Source: an uncultured Tateyamaria sp. (GTDB lineage Bacteria > Pseudomonadota > Alphaproteobacteria > Rhodobacterales > Rhodobacteraceae). Taken from it: 64,000 nucleotides of DNA. Shown here piece after piece: positions 17,370 through 26,126 of the stretch; the first letter of the stretch is position 1, and every line of letters starts with the position of its first letter. The DNA is taken from the NCBI GenBank assembly GCA_947501275.1, contig CANMVD010000001.1, forward strand, positions 124,001 through 188,000, read 5' to 3'. Below the pieces are notes generated by a model. The model was given only the letters and a program-made list of their open reading frames with translations, was not told the DNA's origin and ran no database searches. The position numbers and the translations under genes are program-made.

Positions 17370-17704
17370 GGGGAGGATATGTAGCCGTTTTTGGGGTTTG
17401 GCAATGGGTGTCGATGTCACCCCACGCAACGCACGGTGGGGGTGTGTTAGAGTGACGTCTGTTTGGAGTCCGGAATCGCGGGTTAACGCCTGCGGATTAT
17501 GGCAAATCGGCGATGCACGGGCCGTACACCACGCGTGCACAGCCCGTGCGACGATTGGCTGGTTACTAGGCAGTGCCGTGGGGTTAATGAAGATTGGGTT
17601 AAATTGGCGGTTTGACCGGTCAAGGAGCGTTTGCGGACAGAGGACGGGACTGTATGGTTTCGGGGATGCTGGGGACTGGTGCTGGCGTTGGAGGTGGGGT
17701 GGTG
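17370..17704. other. intergenic region with palindromes upstream of Ser/Ala-repeat gene
   Basis: No gene supported. Contains an 8-bp hairpin, GCACGGGC (17515-17522) and GCCCGTGC (17542-17549), whose loop includes the palindrome CACGCGTG, and a perfect 12-bp palindrome TTGACCGGTCAA (17612-17623) that could be a regulator site 80 nt before the next start codon. Confidence 0.45.
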
Positions 17705-19114
17705 ATGGCTGACGTTGATTTTTCTAACCACGACAGCGCTGAAGCGTGGTTCGCAACGCAGAGCATTGAAATGCGCTGCGCAATGACCAGTCGAGGGGCA
17801 TTGCGCGTTGTTGCGAATGTCCGCTTGTCTGTTGAGGAATACACAGGATCACTTGCGTTGACGGCGCTCCGAGCCATCCTCACATCTGCCGGGCGCGGCT
17901 TGGGTCGCCCAGCAGATGTGCAGGAACTTGACTCCGCCGCCCTCTCCGCCGCCTCCGCCGCCTTCTCCGCCGCCCGCTCCGCTGACTCCGCAGCCGACTC
18001 CGCCGCCCTCTCCGCCTTCTCCGCCGCCCGCTCCGCTGACTCCGCCGCCGACTCCGCCGCCCTCTCCGCCGCCTCCGCCGCCGACTCCGCCGCCCTCTCC
18101 GCCGCCTTCTACGCCCGCTCCGCCGCCTTCTCCGCCGCCCTCTCCACTTTTTCAGATGATGCCGCCGCAAAAGCGCCAGACCTTTACGCGCGCGCCGTTT
18201 GGGGCAAAACTAAGGTCCCTGAAAGCGTCGCGGCGAGTCATCTGGAATTCCTTGAATACTTGAACAGTGATCCCAATTGGGCGTTCTGGCGGCGTTGGTA
18301 CGAGCAAATGTGGGAGGGCACGTTCCGCGATTGGGATTTGGCGATTGAGGTCGCGAAGATACCTGATGAGGTTTGGAAAGGTGACGATGCGCTCGCCAAG
18401 GTTGCTACGGCGATCCGGGAGATTGAAGCACGGTTTCGGACATCGGTTGCTGTACCCCTGATCCGCAATGACCAAGACAGTGCATTTTCTTTAGCGGATG
18501 AAGCACCACTTCCCGAGGAGCTATTAGAATACGTCAAAGAGCGGGTTGGAGGTGCTTTGGACACCGCACTGAAAGCAAGCGGGAACAATGTCTTTGATGA
18601 AAACTGCGCAGAAGCGCTGGCCATTTCACAAGCCCTTCAAAGCACCAATCCGAGTGCGGTTGCTGGGCTCCTGCATGATGCCAGCCTGATGTTTCAAACC
18701 AATTTAGGTGATCGATATCCGGAAGACGGCCAGTTGATTGCCCTACAAGCGGCAGCCTTTTCCAGCGCCGGAGAGATTTGTGAAATTGACGAAGTTGCAC
18801 GCAAAAGGTGTTTGCATGTATCGCAATTGTATCTGCGCGAGCATCCTGCGCCACTCGATCAAGCGGAGTTTGAGGAATTTGCCGCCGAAATCGCCAAAGA
18901 GGCCGAAGGTGAGGCGAAAGAGATCATTGAAACAGATGGGTTGGCTATCGCAACCGGCAAGCGTGTTGGACGCTTTGTGCGTGCGCGGTATGCAAACTAT
19001 GCGTCAACCATCGTCCAATGGATAGACGGGGCTAAGAAGAATGAAGCGCGTATCTCTTGGCTTTGGAAAAAGGTGCGCGAGTTGATGAACCAATTTGGTG
19101 ACCCTCCGACGTAA
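17705..19114 (+). CDS. Ser/Ala-repeat protein, function unknown
   Basis: 469 residues from ATG 17705, chosen for the GGAGGT ribosome site at 17690-17695; the frame is open to 17612. Residues about 78-160 are a low-complexity stretch of S-A-A-x tetrads mixed with S-A-D triads, predicted helical. After it comes a family-like segment with [20 protein letters not shown], a pattern of tryptophans I recall from uncharacterised Rhodobacterales proteins, then a charged C-terminal half with no membrane span. No recognised catalytic motif. A single gene between lepA and a lipoprotein gene, with palindromes upstream. I cannot assign a function. Confidence 0.7.
   Translation: MADVDFSNHDSAEAWFATQSIEMRCAMTSRGALRVVANVRLSVEEYTGSLALTALRAILTSAGRGLGRPADVQELDSAALSAASAAFSAARSADSAADSAALSAFSAARSADSAADSAALSAASAADSAALSAAFYARSAAFSAALSTFSDDAAAKAPDLYARAVWGKTKVPESVAASHLEFLEYLNSDPNWAFWRRWYEQMWEGTFRDWDLAIEVAKIPDEVWKGDDALAKVATAIREIEARFRTSVAVPLIRNDQDSAFSLADEAPLPEELLEYVKERVGGALDTALKASGNNVFDENCAEALAISQALQSTNPSAVAGLLHDASLMFQTNLGDRYPEDGQLIALQAAAFSSAGEICEIDEVARKRCLHVSQLYLREHPAPLDQAEFEEFAAEIAKEAEGEAKEIIETDGLAIATGKRVGRFVRARYANYASTIVQWIDGAKKNEARISWLWKKVRELMNQFGDPPT
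17963..18070 (+). repeat. 54-bp tandem repeat within the Ser/Ala-repeat gene
   Basis: Two adjacent copies of a 54-bp unit (17963-18016, 18017-18070) differing at a single base, inside a longer TCC-GCC-GCC codon repeat that runs from about 17925 to 18165. Each unit encodes 18 residues. Such a tract is prone to in-frame expansion or loss. Confidence 0.85.
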
Positions 19115-19412
19115 CTGAGCGGCCACGAGCACCACCCAACCGCATCTGGGTCAGTGCAGTGTCCGAACCGAGGGGGCGGTTCGGGCGCTGCCCGGCGGTG
19201 CCGCCGGGCGGAACCTGTCAGTCGGACGGATTTGGAATGGCGCGCCACGCCTTTCGGGCTCGTCGCGACGGCAATACAGATGGCCTGTCCCCGTTGCCCA
19301 TCTCTCATCTCAAACGTGATCCGGTGCCCGATTGCCCCACAATTGGATTTCCGTCATACTCCCCCTATTCTCCCAAGAGCGGGTCCACCCGCCGGATCAG
19401 AGGCCAGAGCAT
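19115..19412. other. intergenic region with two adjacent hairpins
   Basis: No gene supported. Two strong hairpins lie side by side: CCGAACCG / CGGTTCGG (19163-19170 and 19177-19184) and GCCCGGCGG / CCGCCGGGC (19190-19198 and 19201-19209). Neither is followed by a T-run on the plus strand, so they may act as mRNA stabilisers or structured 3' ends rather than intrinsic terminators. Confidence 0.6.
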
Positions 19413-19772
19413 ATGAAACCAACCACTCTTTTGATCGCGGGCATCACCGCCTTCACCCTTGCGGCCTGTTCAAGCGGGCCACGCCAGTCCGTGAGCCGTG
19501 CCGCATTGCCCGCCAACCTCGCCTTTGCCACCGGCCCGATCTACAGCGCCTGTCGTGCGGGGGGCCGTGATCAGGCCAGCCGCGCCCGCTGTGGCTGTGT
19601 TCAGGCCGTCGCCAATCGCGAACTCAGCGCAAATGACCAACGTCGCGGGGCCGCCTTTTTCAAGAACCCCCATCAGGCGCAGGTTACCCGCCAGTCGGAC
19701 CGCCCCGCGGATGAACGGTTCTGGTTGCGCTGGAAGGCCTACAGTCAGGATGCGGCGCGCATGTGCTCCTAG
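19413..19772 (+). CDS. small lipoprotein with conserved cysteines
   Basis: 119 residues from ATG 19413. Signal peptide with lipobox FTLAAC (Cys19 lipidated). Mature part: YSACRAGGRDQASRARCGCV with a cysteine cluster, FFKNPHQAQVTRQSD, and a C-terminal RMCS. Similar small proteins are widespread in Rhodobacterales and are sometimes labelled arginine transporter, a name with no sequence support here. Likely an envelope protein with disulfides. It ends 4 nt inside the convergent acetyltransferase gene. Confidence 0.7.
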   Translation: MKPTTLLIAGITAFTLAACSSGPRQSVSRAALPANLAFATGPIYSACRAGGRDQASRARCGCVQAVANRELSANDQRRGAAFFKNPHQAQVTRQSDRPADERFWLRWKAYSQDAARMCS

Positions 19773-20350
19773 AGCCTGCGCATCCAGAACTGCAGCTTCT
19801 TCTGGCTTTCGCTGAGTTGATCCACGTCTTTCCATGAAAACCGCGCCGTAACGCCTGTCATGCTGGCATAGCCCCGCTCTTCCCAGAATGTTTCGAGCGT
19901 GCGCTCCAGCGGGGGACGCATGGGGTGGTCCTGTGGCCGCACAACCGCGCAAAAGCACATGTTGGTGTATCCAAGGCTGCGCGCGTGGTCTTCGCGGATT
20001 TCGAAAAACTGCCGCCCCACGCCGCGGCCGCGATAGCGCGGCAACAGGATGCTTTCGCCACAGTAGAACGTACTGTCGATATTGACCCGCGAGCCCTTGA
20101 AGGCGTCGGCAAAATCAGCCTCATGCGCCTTGAGCGGTGCGGCTGTGGAGGCCCCGACCAGCCAGTCACCGACATAAGCCCCAACGATCAGGGCTTCGGG
20201 GCTGTTCTGGTAGTGCTGCAGGTAGGCCCGTTCGTAGTTCAGATCACCATCATAGAGGTAAGGCCAGTCCCGGAAGACGGCGATACGCAGGTTGGCAACG
20301 TCTTCGATGGCATCGGAAAGGGCCTCTCCCGTGAGTTTTTCCAACCTCAT
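19769..20350 (-). CDS. GNAT-family N-acetyltransferase
   Basis: 193 residues. The acetyl-CoA pyrophosphate loop is LPRYRGRGVGRQFFEIREDH (R-x-x-G-x-G). N-terminal part RIAVFRDWPYLYDGDLNYER occurs in a group of uncharacterised bacterial acetyltransferases. Substrate unknown. Last gene of the minus-strand block; its ATG overlaps the stop of the SnoaL-like gene upstream (ATGA at 20347-20350). Confidence 0.82.
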   Translation of the reverse strand: MRLEKLTGEALSDAIEDVANLRIAVFRDWPYLYDGDLNYERAYLQHYQNSPEALIVGAYVGDWLVGASTAAPLKAHEADFADAFKGSRVNIDSTFYCGESILLPRYRGRGVGRQFFEIREDHARSLGYTNMCFCAVVRPQDHPMRPPLERTLETFWEERGYASMTGVTARFSWKDVDQLSESQKKLQFWMRRL

Positions 20351-20742
20351 GGGCTGACCTGCCGCATCCAGTCAGACAGGTTGTAGTAGGTCGTCACCCG
20401 GGAAATCAGACCGTTTTCAAGGGTAAAGAAGGACCCCGCAGGCAGGCAATAGCTCTGGCCTGTGGCTTCGGGCAGGCCGCTGTCTGTCGCGATGTAGGTC
20501 CCGTGCACCACATATTCAGCCGCCCCACGCGCCCCGTCGGGGCTGGCAAAAATCACGATGTCGGTCAGGGTTTCACTGTAACAGCGGCTCATATGCGCAC
20601 AGAACGCTTCGAATTGAGCGCGGCCGGTTCGGATCTGCCCTTCGTTCACATGATGCGCAACCGTATCGGTCAAACAGGCGAGCATCCCGTTTGTATCCCC
20701 CGCGTTGAAGGCATCGAAATAACGCTGGAGGATCTCTGTCAT
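20347..20742 (-). CDS. SnoaL-like/ketosteroid-isomerase-fold (NTF2 superfamily) protein
   Basis: 131 residues. Typical short NTF2-like protein: ILQRYFDAFNAGDTNGMLAC at the start, a V-A-H-H-V-N-E-G strand and GAAEYVVHGTY in the beta sheet. The family includes isomerases, cyclases and proteins with no known ligand; nothing here selects one. Translationally coupled to the phosphatase gene upstream (overlap 20739-20742) and to the acetyltransferase downstream. Confidence 0.78.
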   Translation of the reverse strand: MTEILQRYFDAFNAGDTNGMLACLTDTVAHHVNEGQIRTGRAQFEAFCAHMSRCYSETLTDIVIFASPDGARGAAEYVVHGTYIATDSGLPEATGQSYCLPAGSFFTLENGLISRVTTYYNLSDWMRQVSP

Positions 20743-21200
20743 AACCCTGTTTGCGCTAAACCCCAGCGATCGGTCAAGCGTTCGACGATCTGATCCCGTG
20801 CGGCGCGGTAACTTTCCAGCTTGGCTGCGCGGGTTTCGCCCAGTCCGGTGGGGTCCAGAATGGGCCAGTATTCCACCTCCAGATGATAATAGCGGGTGAG
20901 GTCGAGGGCGCGACGTTGACTGGCCGGGCTCAGGGCCACAACCAGATCGAAAGACCCAAGGTCATCGCCCCATTGCTCCATCTCGTCAAAGGAACGAGAG
21001 CGGTGGCGGCTGAGTTCGACATCCATTTCCTGACACACCGCGATCGAGAACCCATCGATTTCCATGTCGTTCTTGACGCCCACAGACTGGACGTAGGTGC
21101 CCGTGCCATAGAATTTCTTCATGATCCCTTCGGCCATCGGCGAGCGTACCGCGTTATGATCGCAGCAAAACAGCACGGAATTGGGCAAGGGCAGCGGCAT
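20739..21200 (-). CDS. low-molecular-weight phosphotyrosine phosphatase family protein
   Basis: 153 residues. P-loop C-x5-R: Cys13 to Arg19 in LFCCDHNAVRSPMAEG, followed by the usual MAE helix. The late Asp-Pro pair (WPILDPTG) supplies the general acid of LMW-PTPases. Arsenate reductases of the ArsC thioredoxin type share the fold, so an arsenate reductase label also occurs, but there is no ars context. Starts one base after the UPF0262 stop; this order is common in Rhodobacterales. Confidence 0.85.
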   Translation of the reverse strand: MPLPLPNSVLFCCDHNAVRSPMAEGIMKKFYGTGTYVQSVGVKNDMEIDGFSIAVCQEMDVELSRHRSRSFDEMEQWGDDLGSFDLVVALSPASQRRALDLTRYYHLEVEYWPILDPTGLGETRAAKLESYRAARDQIVERLTDRWGLAQTGL

Positions 21201-21680
21201 CTATCCCCCGAAATGCAGAACACAGATCAGGGTAAACAGACGGCGCGCGGTGTCAGTGTCCACCTCGGCCTTGCCCGCCAAACGCTCCTGCAACACACGA
21301 CTGCCTTCGTTGTGGATGCCACGGCGGGCCATGTCGATGGTTTCAATCTGACTCGGAGGCAGCTTTTTCACCGCTTCAAAATAGCTCTCGCAGATCTGAA
21401 AATAGTCTTTGACGACCTGACGGAACGGGCCCAGAGACAGATGGAACTCCGCAGCCTTGTCGGCCTTCTCGGTAGACACATCAAACACAAGGCGCTTTTC
21501 ACGAATCGACAGACCCAGATGATAGGGGCCGGGCGCGGCAACACGCCCGTCACGATCCGGCAACACAAAGGTGTTGTCTTCCAGCAAATCGAACATGGCC
21601 ACCTTTCGCTCCTGCTCGATTTCGGGCGTGGGCGGGGGCAGGTTGGCATCATCAAGCGTGATGTGGGTGATACGGGTCAT
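21201..21680 (-). CDS. UPF0262 family protein
   Basis: 159 residues. Recognised by the N-terminal segment ITHITLDDANLPPPTPEIEQ and by HLGLSIREKRLVFDV. The family is confined to alphaproteobacteria and sits between hisD and a low-molecular-weight phosphatase gene in many Rhodobacterales. Function unknown; cytoplasmic. Separated from hisD here by 305 bp carrying the 43-bp hairpin repeats. Confidence 0.93.
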   Translation of the reverse strand: MTRITHITLDDANLPPPTPEIEQERKVAMFDLLEDNTFVLPDRDGRVAAPGPYHLGLSIREKRLVFDVSTEKADKAAEFHLSLGPFRQVVKDYFQICESYFEAVKKLPPSQIETIDMARRGIHNEGSRVLQERLAGKAEVDTDTARRLFTLICVLHFGG

Positions 21681-21774
21681 AGGACTACACAGGATCGCTC
21701 AAAGGGTCACAAAACCCGGCCATGATTACGCAAGCGGCCACACCAACACAATGGGCGCTGTTTCTTCTGACCAA

Positions 21775-21950
21775 AAATACCACGGGGGAGGCACCAAAGG
21801 TGCCGGGGGCGGAGCCCCCTTCATTGAATATTCCCGACCTCCGGTCGGAGGGCGGAGCCCCCTTCATTGAATACTCCCGACCTATGGTCGGAGCGCGGAG
21901 CCCCCTTTCCTAGAAGCTCCCGATCTGCGGTCGCAGGGCGTAGCCCTTCA
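21775..21950 (+). repeat. 43-bp tandem double-hairpin repeat array
   Basis: After a lead-in hairpin GGCACC-AAA-GGTGCC (21790-21804), a 43-bp unit is repeated in register: the GGAGCCC core (GTAGCCC in the fourth copy) recurs at 21811, 21854, 21897 and, partly, 21940. Each unit has two stems, for example GGGGGC-GGA-GCCCCC (21805-21819) and CCGACC-TCC-GGTCGG (21834-21848), joined by CTTCATTGAATA or a variant. Stem changes in later copies (GACC/GGTC, then GATC/GGTC) partly compensate. It fills the gap between hisD and UPF0262 and starts with the same element seen at 3541. Confidence 0.9.
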
Positions 21951-21985
21951 CACAAACAGCGTGCGCCGCAAGGCGCTCCGCAGGA

Positions 21986-23287
21986 TCAACGGTTCAGCTT
22001 GGAAAGCCGGGCAGATACAGACAGGCCGTGCGCCTCCAGACTTTCAGACGCCGCCAATCGCTCCGCCCCCGGACCAATTGCCCGCAGCGCTTCCGGCGTC
22101 ATGTGTGCCAAGGTGGTGCGCTTGACGAAATCCATCACGGACAGGCCAGAGGAAAAACGGGCAGAGCGGGCCGTCGGCAGCACGTGATTTGGGCCACCGA
22201 TATAGTCGCCAATCGCTTCGGGCGTCCACTGACCCAGAAAAATCGCACCCGCATGGGTGATCTGCGCGCACAAAGCGTCCGGATCCTCGACACAAAGCTC
22301 CAAATGCTCGGGAGCGATGCGATCCGAAAGCGTCGCAGCGACATCCAGATCCGGCACCGTGATGACTGCGCCGAAATCAGCCCAGCTTTTGCCCGCAATC
22401 GCGCGACGCGACAGGGTCTGAAGCCGCGCCTCAACGGCATCGGCCACCGCGCGCCCAAAGCTCTCATCCGTGGTGATCAGCAAGGATTGCGCGCTTTCAT
22501 CATGCTCTGCCTGGCTAAGCAGATCGAGCGCAATCCAGTCAGGATCATTGTCACCATCCGCAATAACAAGGATTTCCGACGGGCCGGCGATCATGTCGAT
22601 GCCCACCCTGCCGAACACGCGCCGCTTGGCTGCGGCCACAAAGGCGTTGCCCGGACCGGTGATCTTGTCCACCGGCGCGATGGTTTGCGTCCCATAGGCC
22701 AGCGCCGCAATCGCCTGCGCGCCGCCAATGCGGTAGATTTCGTCAACCCCTGCCAGCTCGGCGGCCAGCAGAACCAGCGGGTTCAGCACCCCATCCGGCG
22801 TTGGCACGGTGATCGCCAAACGTGCGACCCCCGCCACCTTGGCCGGGATCGCGTTCATCAAAACAGAAGACGGATAGCTAGCCAGTCCCCCAGGCACGTA
22901 AAGCCCCGCGGCCGACACCGGCGTCCAGCGCCAGCCCAGCGTCGCGCCGACATCGTCCGTCCACGACGCGTCCTGTGGCATCTGGCGGGCGTGGTAAGCA
23001 CGGATGCGCTCGGCGGCCAAACTCAACGCGTCGCGGTCAGCCTGGGCCACCCGTGCCGTTGCCTGCGTGATTTCCTCTGTACTGATACGCAATGTTGCAG
23101 CAGTCAAAGCCACACGGTCAAAGCGTTCTGTCAGCTCCAGCACAGCAGCATCGCCACGGCTGCGCACATCCGCGATGATATCGGCCACAACCGCATCCAC
23201 GTCCGGGCTGTCCTCTCGTTTGGCACCGAGCAGCGCCGCGAAATGCATTTCGAAATCGGCATCCGAGAAGTCTAGAAACTGGGGCAT
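21986..23287 (-). CDS. hisD: histidinol dehydrogenase
   Basis: 433 residues from ATG 23287 with GGAAAGGA upstream; an extension to 23347 is spurious. Last two oxidation steps of histidine synthesis, L-histidinol to L-histidine with two NAD+, zinc dependent. Diagnostic stretches: GWRWTPVSAAGLYVPGG, the GPGNAFVAAAKRRVFGRVGI core, DMIAGPSEILVIAD and AEHDESAQSLLIT, and the C-terminal IGDYIGGPNHVLPT. Part of the murA / DUF2948 / hisD block of Rhodobacterales; other his genes are elsewhere. Confidence 0.97.
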   Translation of the reverse strand: MPQFLDFSDADFEMHFAALLGAKREDSPDVDAVVADIIADVRSRGDAAVLELTERFDRVALTAATLRISTEEITQATARVAQADRDALSLAAERIRAYHARQMPQDASWTDDVGATLGWRWTPVSAAGLYVPGGLASYPSSVLMNAIPAKVAGVARLAITVPTPDGVLNPLVLLAAELAGVDEIYRIGGAQAIAALAYGTQTIAPVDKITGPGNAFVAAAKRRVFGRVGIDMIAGPSEILVIADGDNDPDWIALDLLSQAEHDESAQSLLITTDESFGRAVADAVEARLQTLSRRAIAGKSWADFGAVITVPDLDVAATLSDRIAPEHLELCVEDPDALCAQITHAGAIFLGQWTPEAIGDYIGGPNHVLPTARSARFSSGLSVMDFVKRTTLAHMTPEALRAIGPGAERLAASESLEAHGLSVSARLSKLNR

Positions 23288-23372
23288 GGGCGTCCTTTCC
23301 GCGTGGGCCACGACATAGCGGTGCACCCTTGGGGCCTCAAGCCCCATCCGCGGGCCGTTCGTTTGCGTCTCA

Positions 23373-23897
23373 TCAGATGTCGGGGATTTGTCTTTGGTCG
23401 GACAATGTCAGGATCATGATCAAGTCCCGTTCGGGCCCGCCTGTCCCAAGGATGGCATTGGGGATCGCGCCGGCGACTTCAAAGCCGTGGCGCCCATAAA
23501 GCCGTTGTGCCGCGACGTTTTCGTCGTTCACAAACAGCTCGAATTGCCAAATCCCGTTGGTCTGCCCATGCGAGATGGCCGTTGTGATCAAGGCGTCTCC
23601 GACCCCCTGCCCACGTCCGCCCGGCGCAACATAAAGCGGTCCGATTTCGCCGCGGTGCCGAGCGCGGTCCAATCCGTTGGGGCTCAGTCCGATCAACCCT
23701 ACGGGATGACCTGCAAGAAAGGCCAACCACCTGTGACCGTGGCTCAGATTGCGCGCGTCGACGTCGACTGGAATGTCGCGTGCCGCTTGCTCTGTGACGA
23801 TGAATGCTTCGGGGTGGCCCGCGATACCCTCCAGTCTAAGAGCGCGCCAGATTTCGACATCATCCGCCGTTGCCCGGCGGATTTGCAGATCAGGCAT
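23373..23897 (-). CDS. GNAT-family N-acetyltransferase
   Basis: 174 residues. Acetyl-CoA loop VAPGGRGQGVGDALITTA (G-x-G-x-G/A) near residue 85-100 and a late FELFVNDENVAAQRLYGRHG, the beta5/alpha4 segment N-x-x-A-x-x-L-Y typical of RimI-like GNATs. Substrate unknown. It overlaps DUF2948 by 8 nt. Its position between DUF2948 and hisD interrupts an otherwise conserved gene order. Confidence 0.85.
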   Translation of the reverse strand: MPDLQIRRATADDVEIWRALRLEGIAGHPEAFIVTEQAARDIPVDVDARNLSHGHRWLAFLAGHPVGLIGLSPNGLDRARHRGEIGPLYVAPGGRGQGVGDALITTAISHGQTNGIWQFELFVNDENVAAQRLYGRHGFEVAGAIPNAILGTGGPERDLIMILTLSDQRQIPDI

Positions 23898-24363
23898 CGT
23901 GCTTTGGAGTGGATTTGGATGGTGCGGTGTAGGGGCGTGTCACGTCTCGCAAGTTGACCTCGATCGCCTCAACGGACAGGCGGATGCCTCCGTCTCCGGC
24001 AAGGGTCAGCAGGATGTCCCCTGCCCCATCATCACCTGCCTCAAAACTGACGGACAGTAGCGACAGGATCATGTCCGCATCGCTACGATCGATCCCTTGG
24101 CTGGCCACGCCTAGCACATTGTCGAACGACAGTACCGCCTGCACCCGTTCGGGGTTGTGCCGGGTGCCGCCCTGATCTTCCCACCGAAACCGGTTGAGCA
24201 GCAGCGCAAAGCGGCGGCCCTTTCGATCGTATTTCATCTCGGTGATTGGAAACACGGCGTCCTGCGCCAGTGACGAGATAACCTGCAAGTCATCCCCGTC
24301 CAATGCCCCGAGGTTCAGCGGCGCCTCACGCCCGTCTTCAAACCGTGCGTCCTGATCGCTCAT
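23890..24363 (-). CDS. DUF2948 family protein
   Basis: 157 residues. The family signature is the stretch [20 protein letters not shown] plus [20 protein letters not shown] and a [10 protein letters not shown] strand. Small cytoplasmic protein, unknown role, nearly always next to murA and hisD in alphaproteobacteria. Overlaps the murA stop by 4 nt, and the GNAT gene follows by 8-nt overlap, so it is transcribed with them. Confidence 0.92.
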   Translation of the reverse strand: MSDQDARFEDGREAPLNLGALDGDDLQVISSLAQDAVFPITEMKYDRKGRRFALLLNRFRWEDQGGTRHNPERVQAVLSFDNVLGVASQGIDRSDADMILSLLSVSFEAGDDGAGDILLTLAGDGGIRLSVEAIEVNLRDVTRPYTAPSKSTPKHDA

Positions 24364-25631
24364 TCGCCGCTCACCCGTTCGATATGGGCACCCACACCCG
24401 ACAGTTTTCGCACCACCTGCTCGTATCCGCGATCAAGGTGGTAGACACGGCCCACCCGCGTTTCCCCTTCGGCTGCGAGGCCAGCGAGGATCAGGCTGAC
24501 GCTGGCCCGCAGGTCGGTTGCCATGACTGGCGCGCCTTTGAGCTTTTTGACGCCTGTGACAGTTGCAGTGCCACCCTGCACGTCAATACTGGCCCCCATG
24601 CGCATCAATTCTGGCGCATGCATGAACCGGTTCTCAAAGATCTTCTCTTCCAGCACAGACGTCCCCTCGGCGGTGCACAACAACGCCATCATCTGCGCTT
24701 GAAGGTCTGTGGGAAAGCCAGGGAACGGTTCGGTCGTTACATCAACCGCGTGGATGCTGCCGTTCTTGCGCGACACTTTCAGACCGTCTTTGGTCTCTTC
24801 GACACTGATACCGGCCGCGGCCAGCTTTTCACAGAACGTGGCCAGCAGGTTGATCCGCCCGCCCAGCAATTCAACCTCACCACCACAGATGGCCGGGGCC
24901 AGCATATAGGTGCCCAGTTCAATCCTGTCCGTCACTACGCGGTGCGTCGCCCCACCCAGACGGTCCACGCCCTGAATGGTGATGGTCGGGCTGCCTTCGC
25001 CCTCAATCTGCGCTCCCATTGCGCGCAGGCATTCCACCAGATCCACGATCTCGGGCTCGCGCGCGGCGTTGTTGAGCACGGTTGTCCCCTTGGCCAGCGT
25101 CGCCGCCATGACCGCGTTTTCCGTCGCACCGACGGAGGCGAAATCAAAATCCACGGTGCCGCCGCGCAAGCCGCCTGCCGGGGCCTTGGCGTGCACGTAG
25201 CCGTCTTTCAGCTCCAGTTCCGCGCCCATTGCCTCAAACGCCTTGAGGTGCAGATCAACTGGGCGCGCACCAATGGCACACCCTCCTGGCAGTGACACAA
25301 TTGCATGCCCCTGCCGCGCCAACATCGGCCCCAGCACAAGGATCGAGGCACGCATTTTGCGCACAATATCGTAGTGAGCCGTATCGTTGTTCAAACCATG
25401 GCTCGACATGGCCAGAACTTTGCCATCTTGCAGCGAGGTCACCTCGGCACCTAGCGACCCTAGCAACTCCGTCATCGTCTTGATGTCGCTCAGGCGCGGT
25501 GCATTGGTCAGGGTGAGCGGCTCATCGCTGAGCAGGGTCGCAGGCATCAGGGTCAGACAGGCGTTCTTGGCCCCTGCAATCGGTATCTGCCCGTTGAGCG
25601 GACCGTTGCCGCGCACCACAATACTATCCAT
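24360..25631 (-). CDS. murA: UDP-N-acetylglucosamine 1-carboxyvinyltransferase
   Basis: 423 residues. First committed step of peptidoglycan synthesis: transfers enolpyruvate from PEP to UDP-GlcNAc. The N-terminus has [20 protein letters not shown] (Lys22 and Asn23), the fosfomycin-reactive catalytic cysteine is Cys118 in [16 protein letters not shown], and the C-terminus has [18 protein letters not shown]. Starts inside the 3' end of the small basic gene upstream (8-nt overlap). Confidence 0.97.
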   Translation of the reverse strand: MDSIVVRGNGPLNGQIPIAGAKNACLTLMPATLLSDEPLTLTNAPRLSDIKTMTELLGSLGAEVTSLQDGKVLAMSSHGLNNDTAHYDIVRKMRASILVLGPMLARQGHAIVSLPGGCAIGARPVDLHLKAFEAMGAELELKDGYVHAKAPAGGLRGGTVDFDFASVGATENAVMAATLAKGTTVLNNAAREPEIVDLVECLRAMGAQIEGEGSPTITIQGVDRLGGATHRVVTDRIELGTYMLAPAICGGEVELLGGRINLLATFCEKLAAAGISVEETKDGLKVSRKNGSIHAVDVTTEPFPGFPTDLQAQMMALLCTAEGTSVLEEKIFENRFMHAPELMRMGASIDVQGGTATVTGVKKLKGAPVMATDLRASVSLILAGLAAEGETRVGRVYHLDRGYEQVVRKLSGVGAHIERVSGE

Positions 25632-25776
25632 CGTCCTGCTCCTTGGTTTTGCCTGTTCGTGCCCCGCGCACCCGTGCCTGTTGCTTGCGTTTGCCCAGAT
25701 TGGCCTTGAGGGCCGCTTTTAGGCGTGCGTCGCGTTCCTGGGCCGCTTTGGATTTGGGGGTCGTTTTTTCTGCCAT
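25624..25776 (-). CDS. small basic conserved protein upstream of murA
   Basis: 50 residues from ATG 25776 (an open extension to 25857 has no ribosome site). Lys/Arg-rich: [20 protein letters not shown], then [20 protein letters not shown]. Probably binds nucleic acid or ribosomes, but no characterised domain is visible. It overlaps the murA start, and similar short basic ORFs precede murA in other Rhodobacterales (recalled, not searched), which supports it being real. Confidence 0.65.
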   Translation of the reverse strand: MAEKTTPKSKAAQERDARLKAALKANLGKRKQQARVRGARTGKTKEQDDG

Positions 25777-25860
25777 GGGCCTTCTGTAACGCAGGGCCCA
25801 GTGGGCGTCCAGAATAGGCTTGCATGAGGGGATGTTTGGGTCTATCGACCCGGCCACGGC

Positions 25861-25935
<75 letters not shown>

Positions 25936-26094
25936 TTAAGTTCACAAAATTACTTTTAAAACAGCGACTTGCTTTTCTGACACGCAATTCGATCCACCCT
26001 GATGTCCACCCTTAGCGCTGTGTCAACGACGACTCAGGCAATCGGATTGACGAAGATCCGAAAGGCTTTGTCGATGCTGTAAGGGTTGTGGGGT

Positions 26095-26116
26095 GGCGAG
26101 ACCCGAAGGTCTCGCC
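26095..26116 (-). terminator. UUCG-loop hairpin after the toxin-antitoxin-like operon
   Basis: On the minus strand GGCGAGACC-TTCG-GGTCTCGCC, a 9-bp perfect stem closed by a C(UUCG)G tetraloop, 11 nt beyond the stop of the HTH gene. No T-run follows, so it may be a 3' end stabiliser rather than a classical terminator. Confidence 0.6.
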
Positions 26117-26126
26117 GAAAGGAGTT

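Noticed and set aside
17880-18170. Arg-rich and Pro-rich frames opposite and alongside the Ser/Ala repeat
   Set aside because: They arise from the same GCC/TCC repeat read in other frames (SAA, PPS and RRR ladders); only the plus frame from 17705 continues into normal coding sequence.
20739-21200. Calling the phosphatase an arsenate reductase
   Set aside because: The C-x5-R loop and D-P general acid fit LMW-PTPases; no ars genes are near.
22028-23275. 415-residue plus-strand frame opposite hisD
   Set aside because: HisD is fully conserved on the minus strand; the long frame is a product of high GC.
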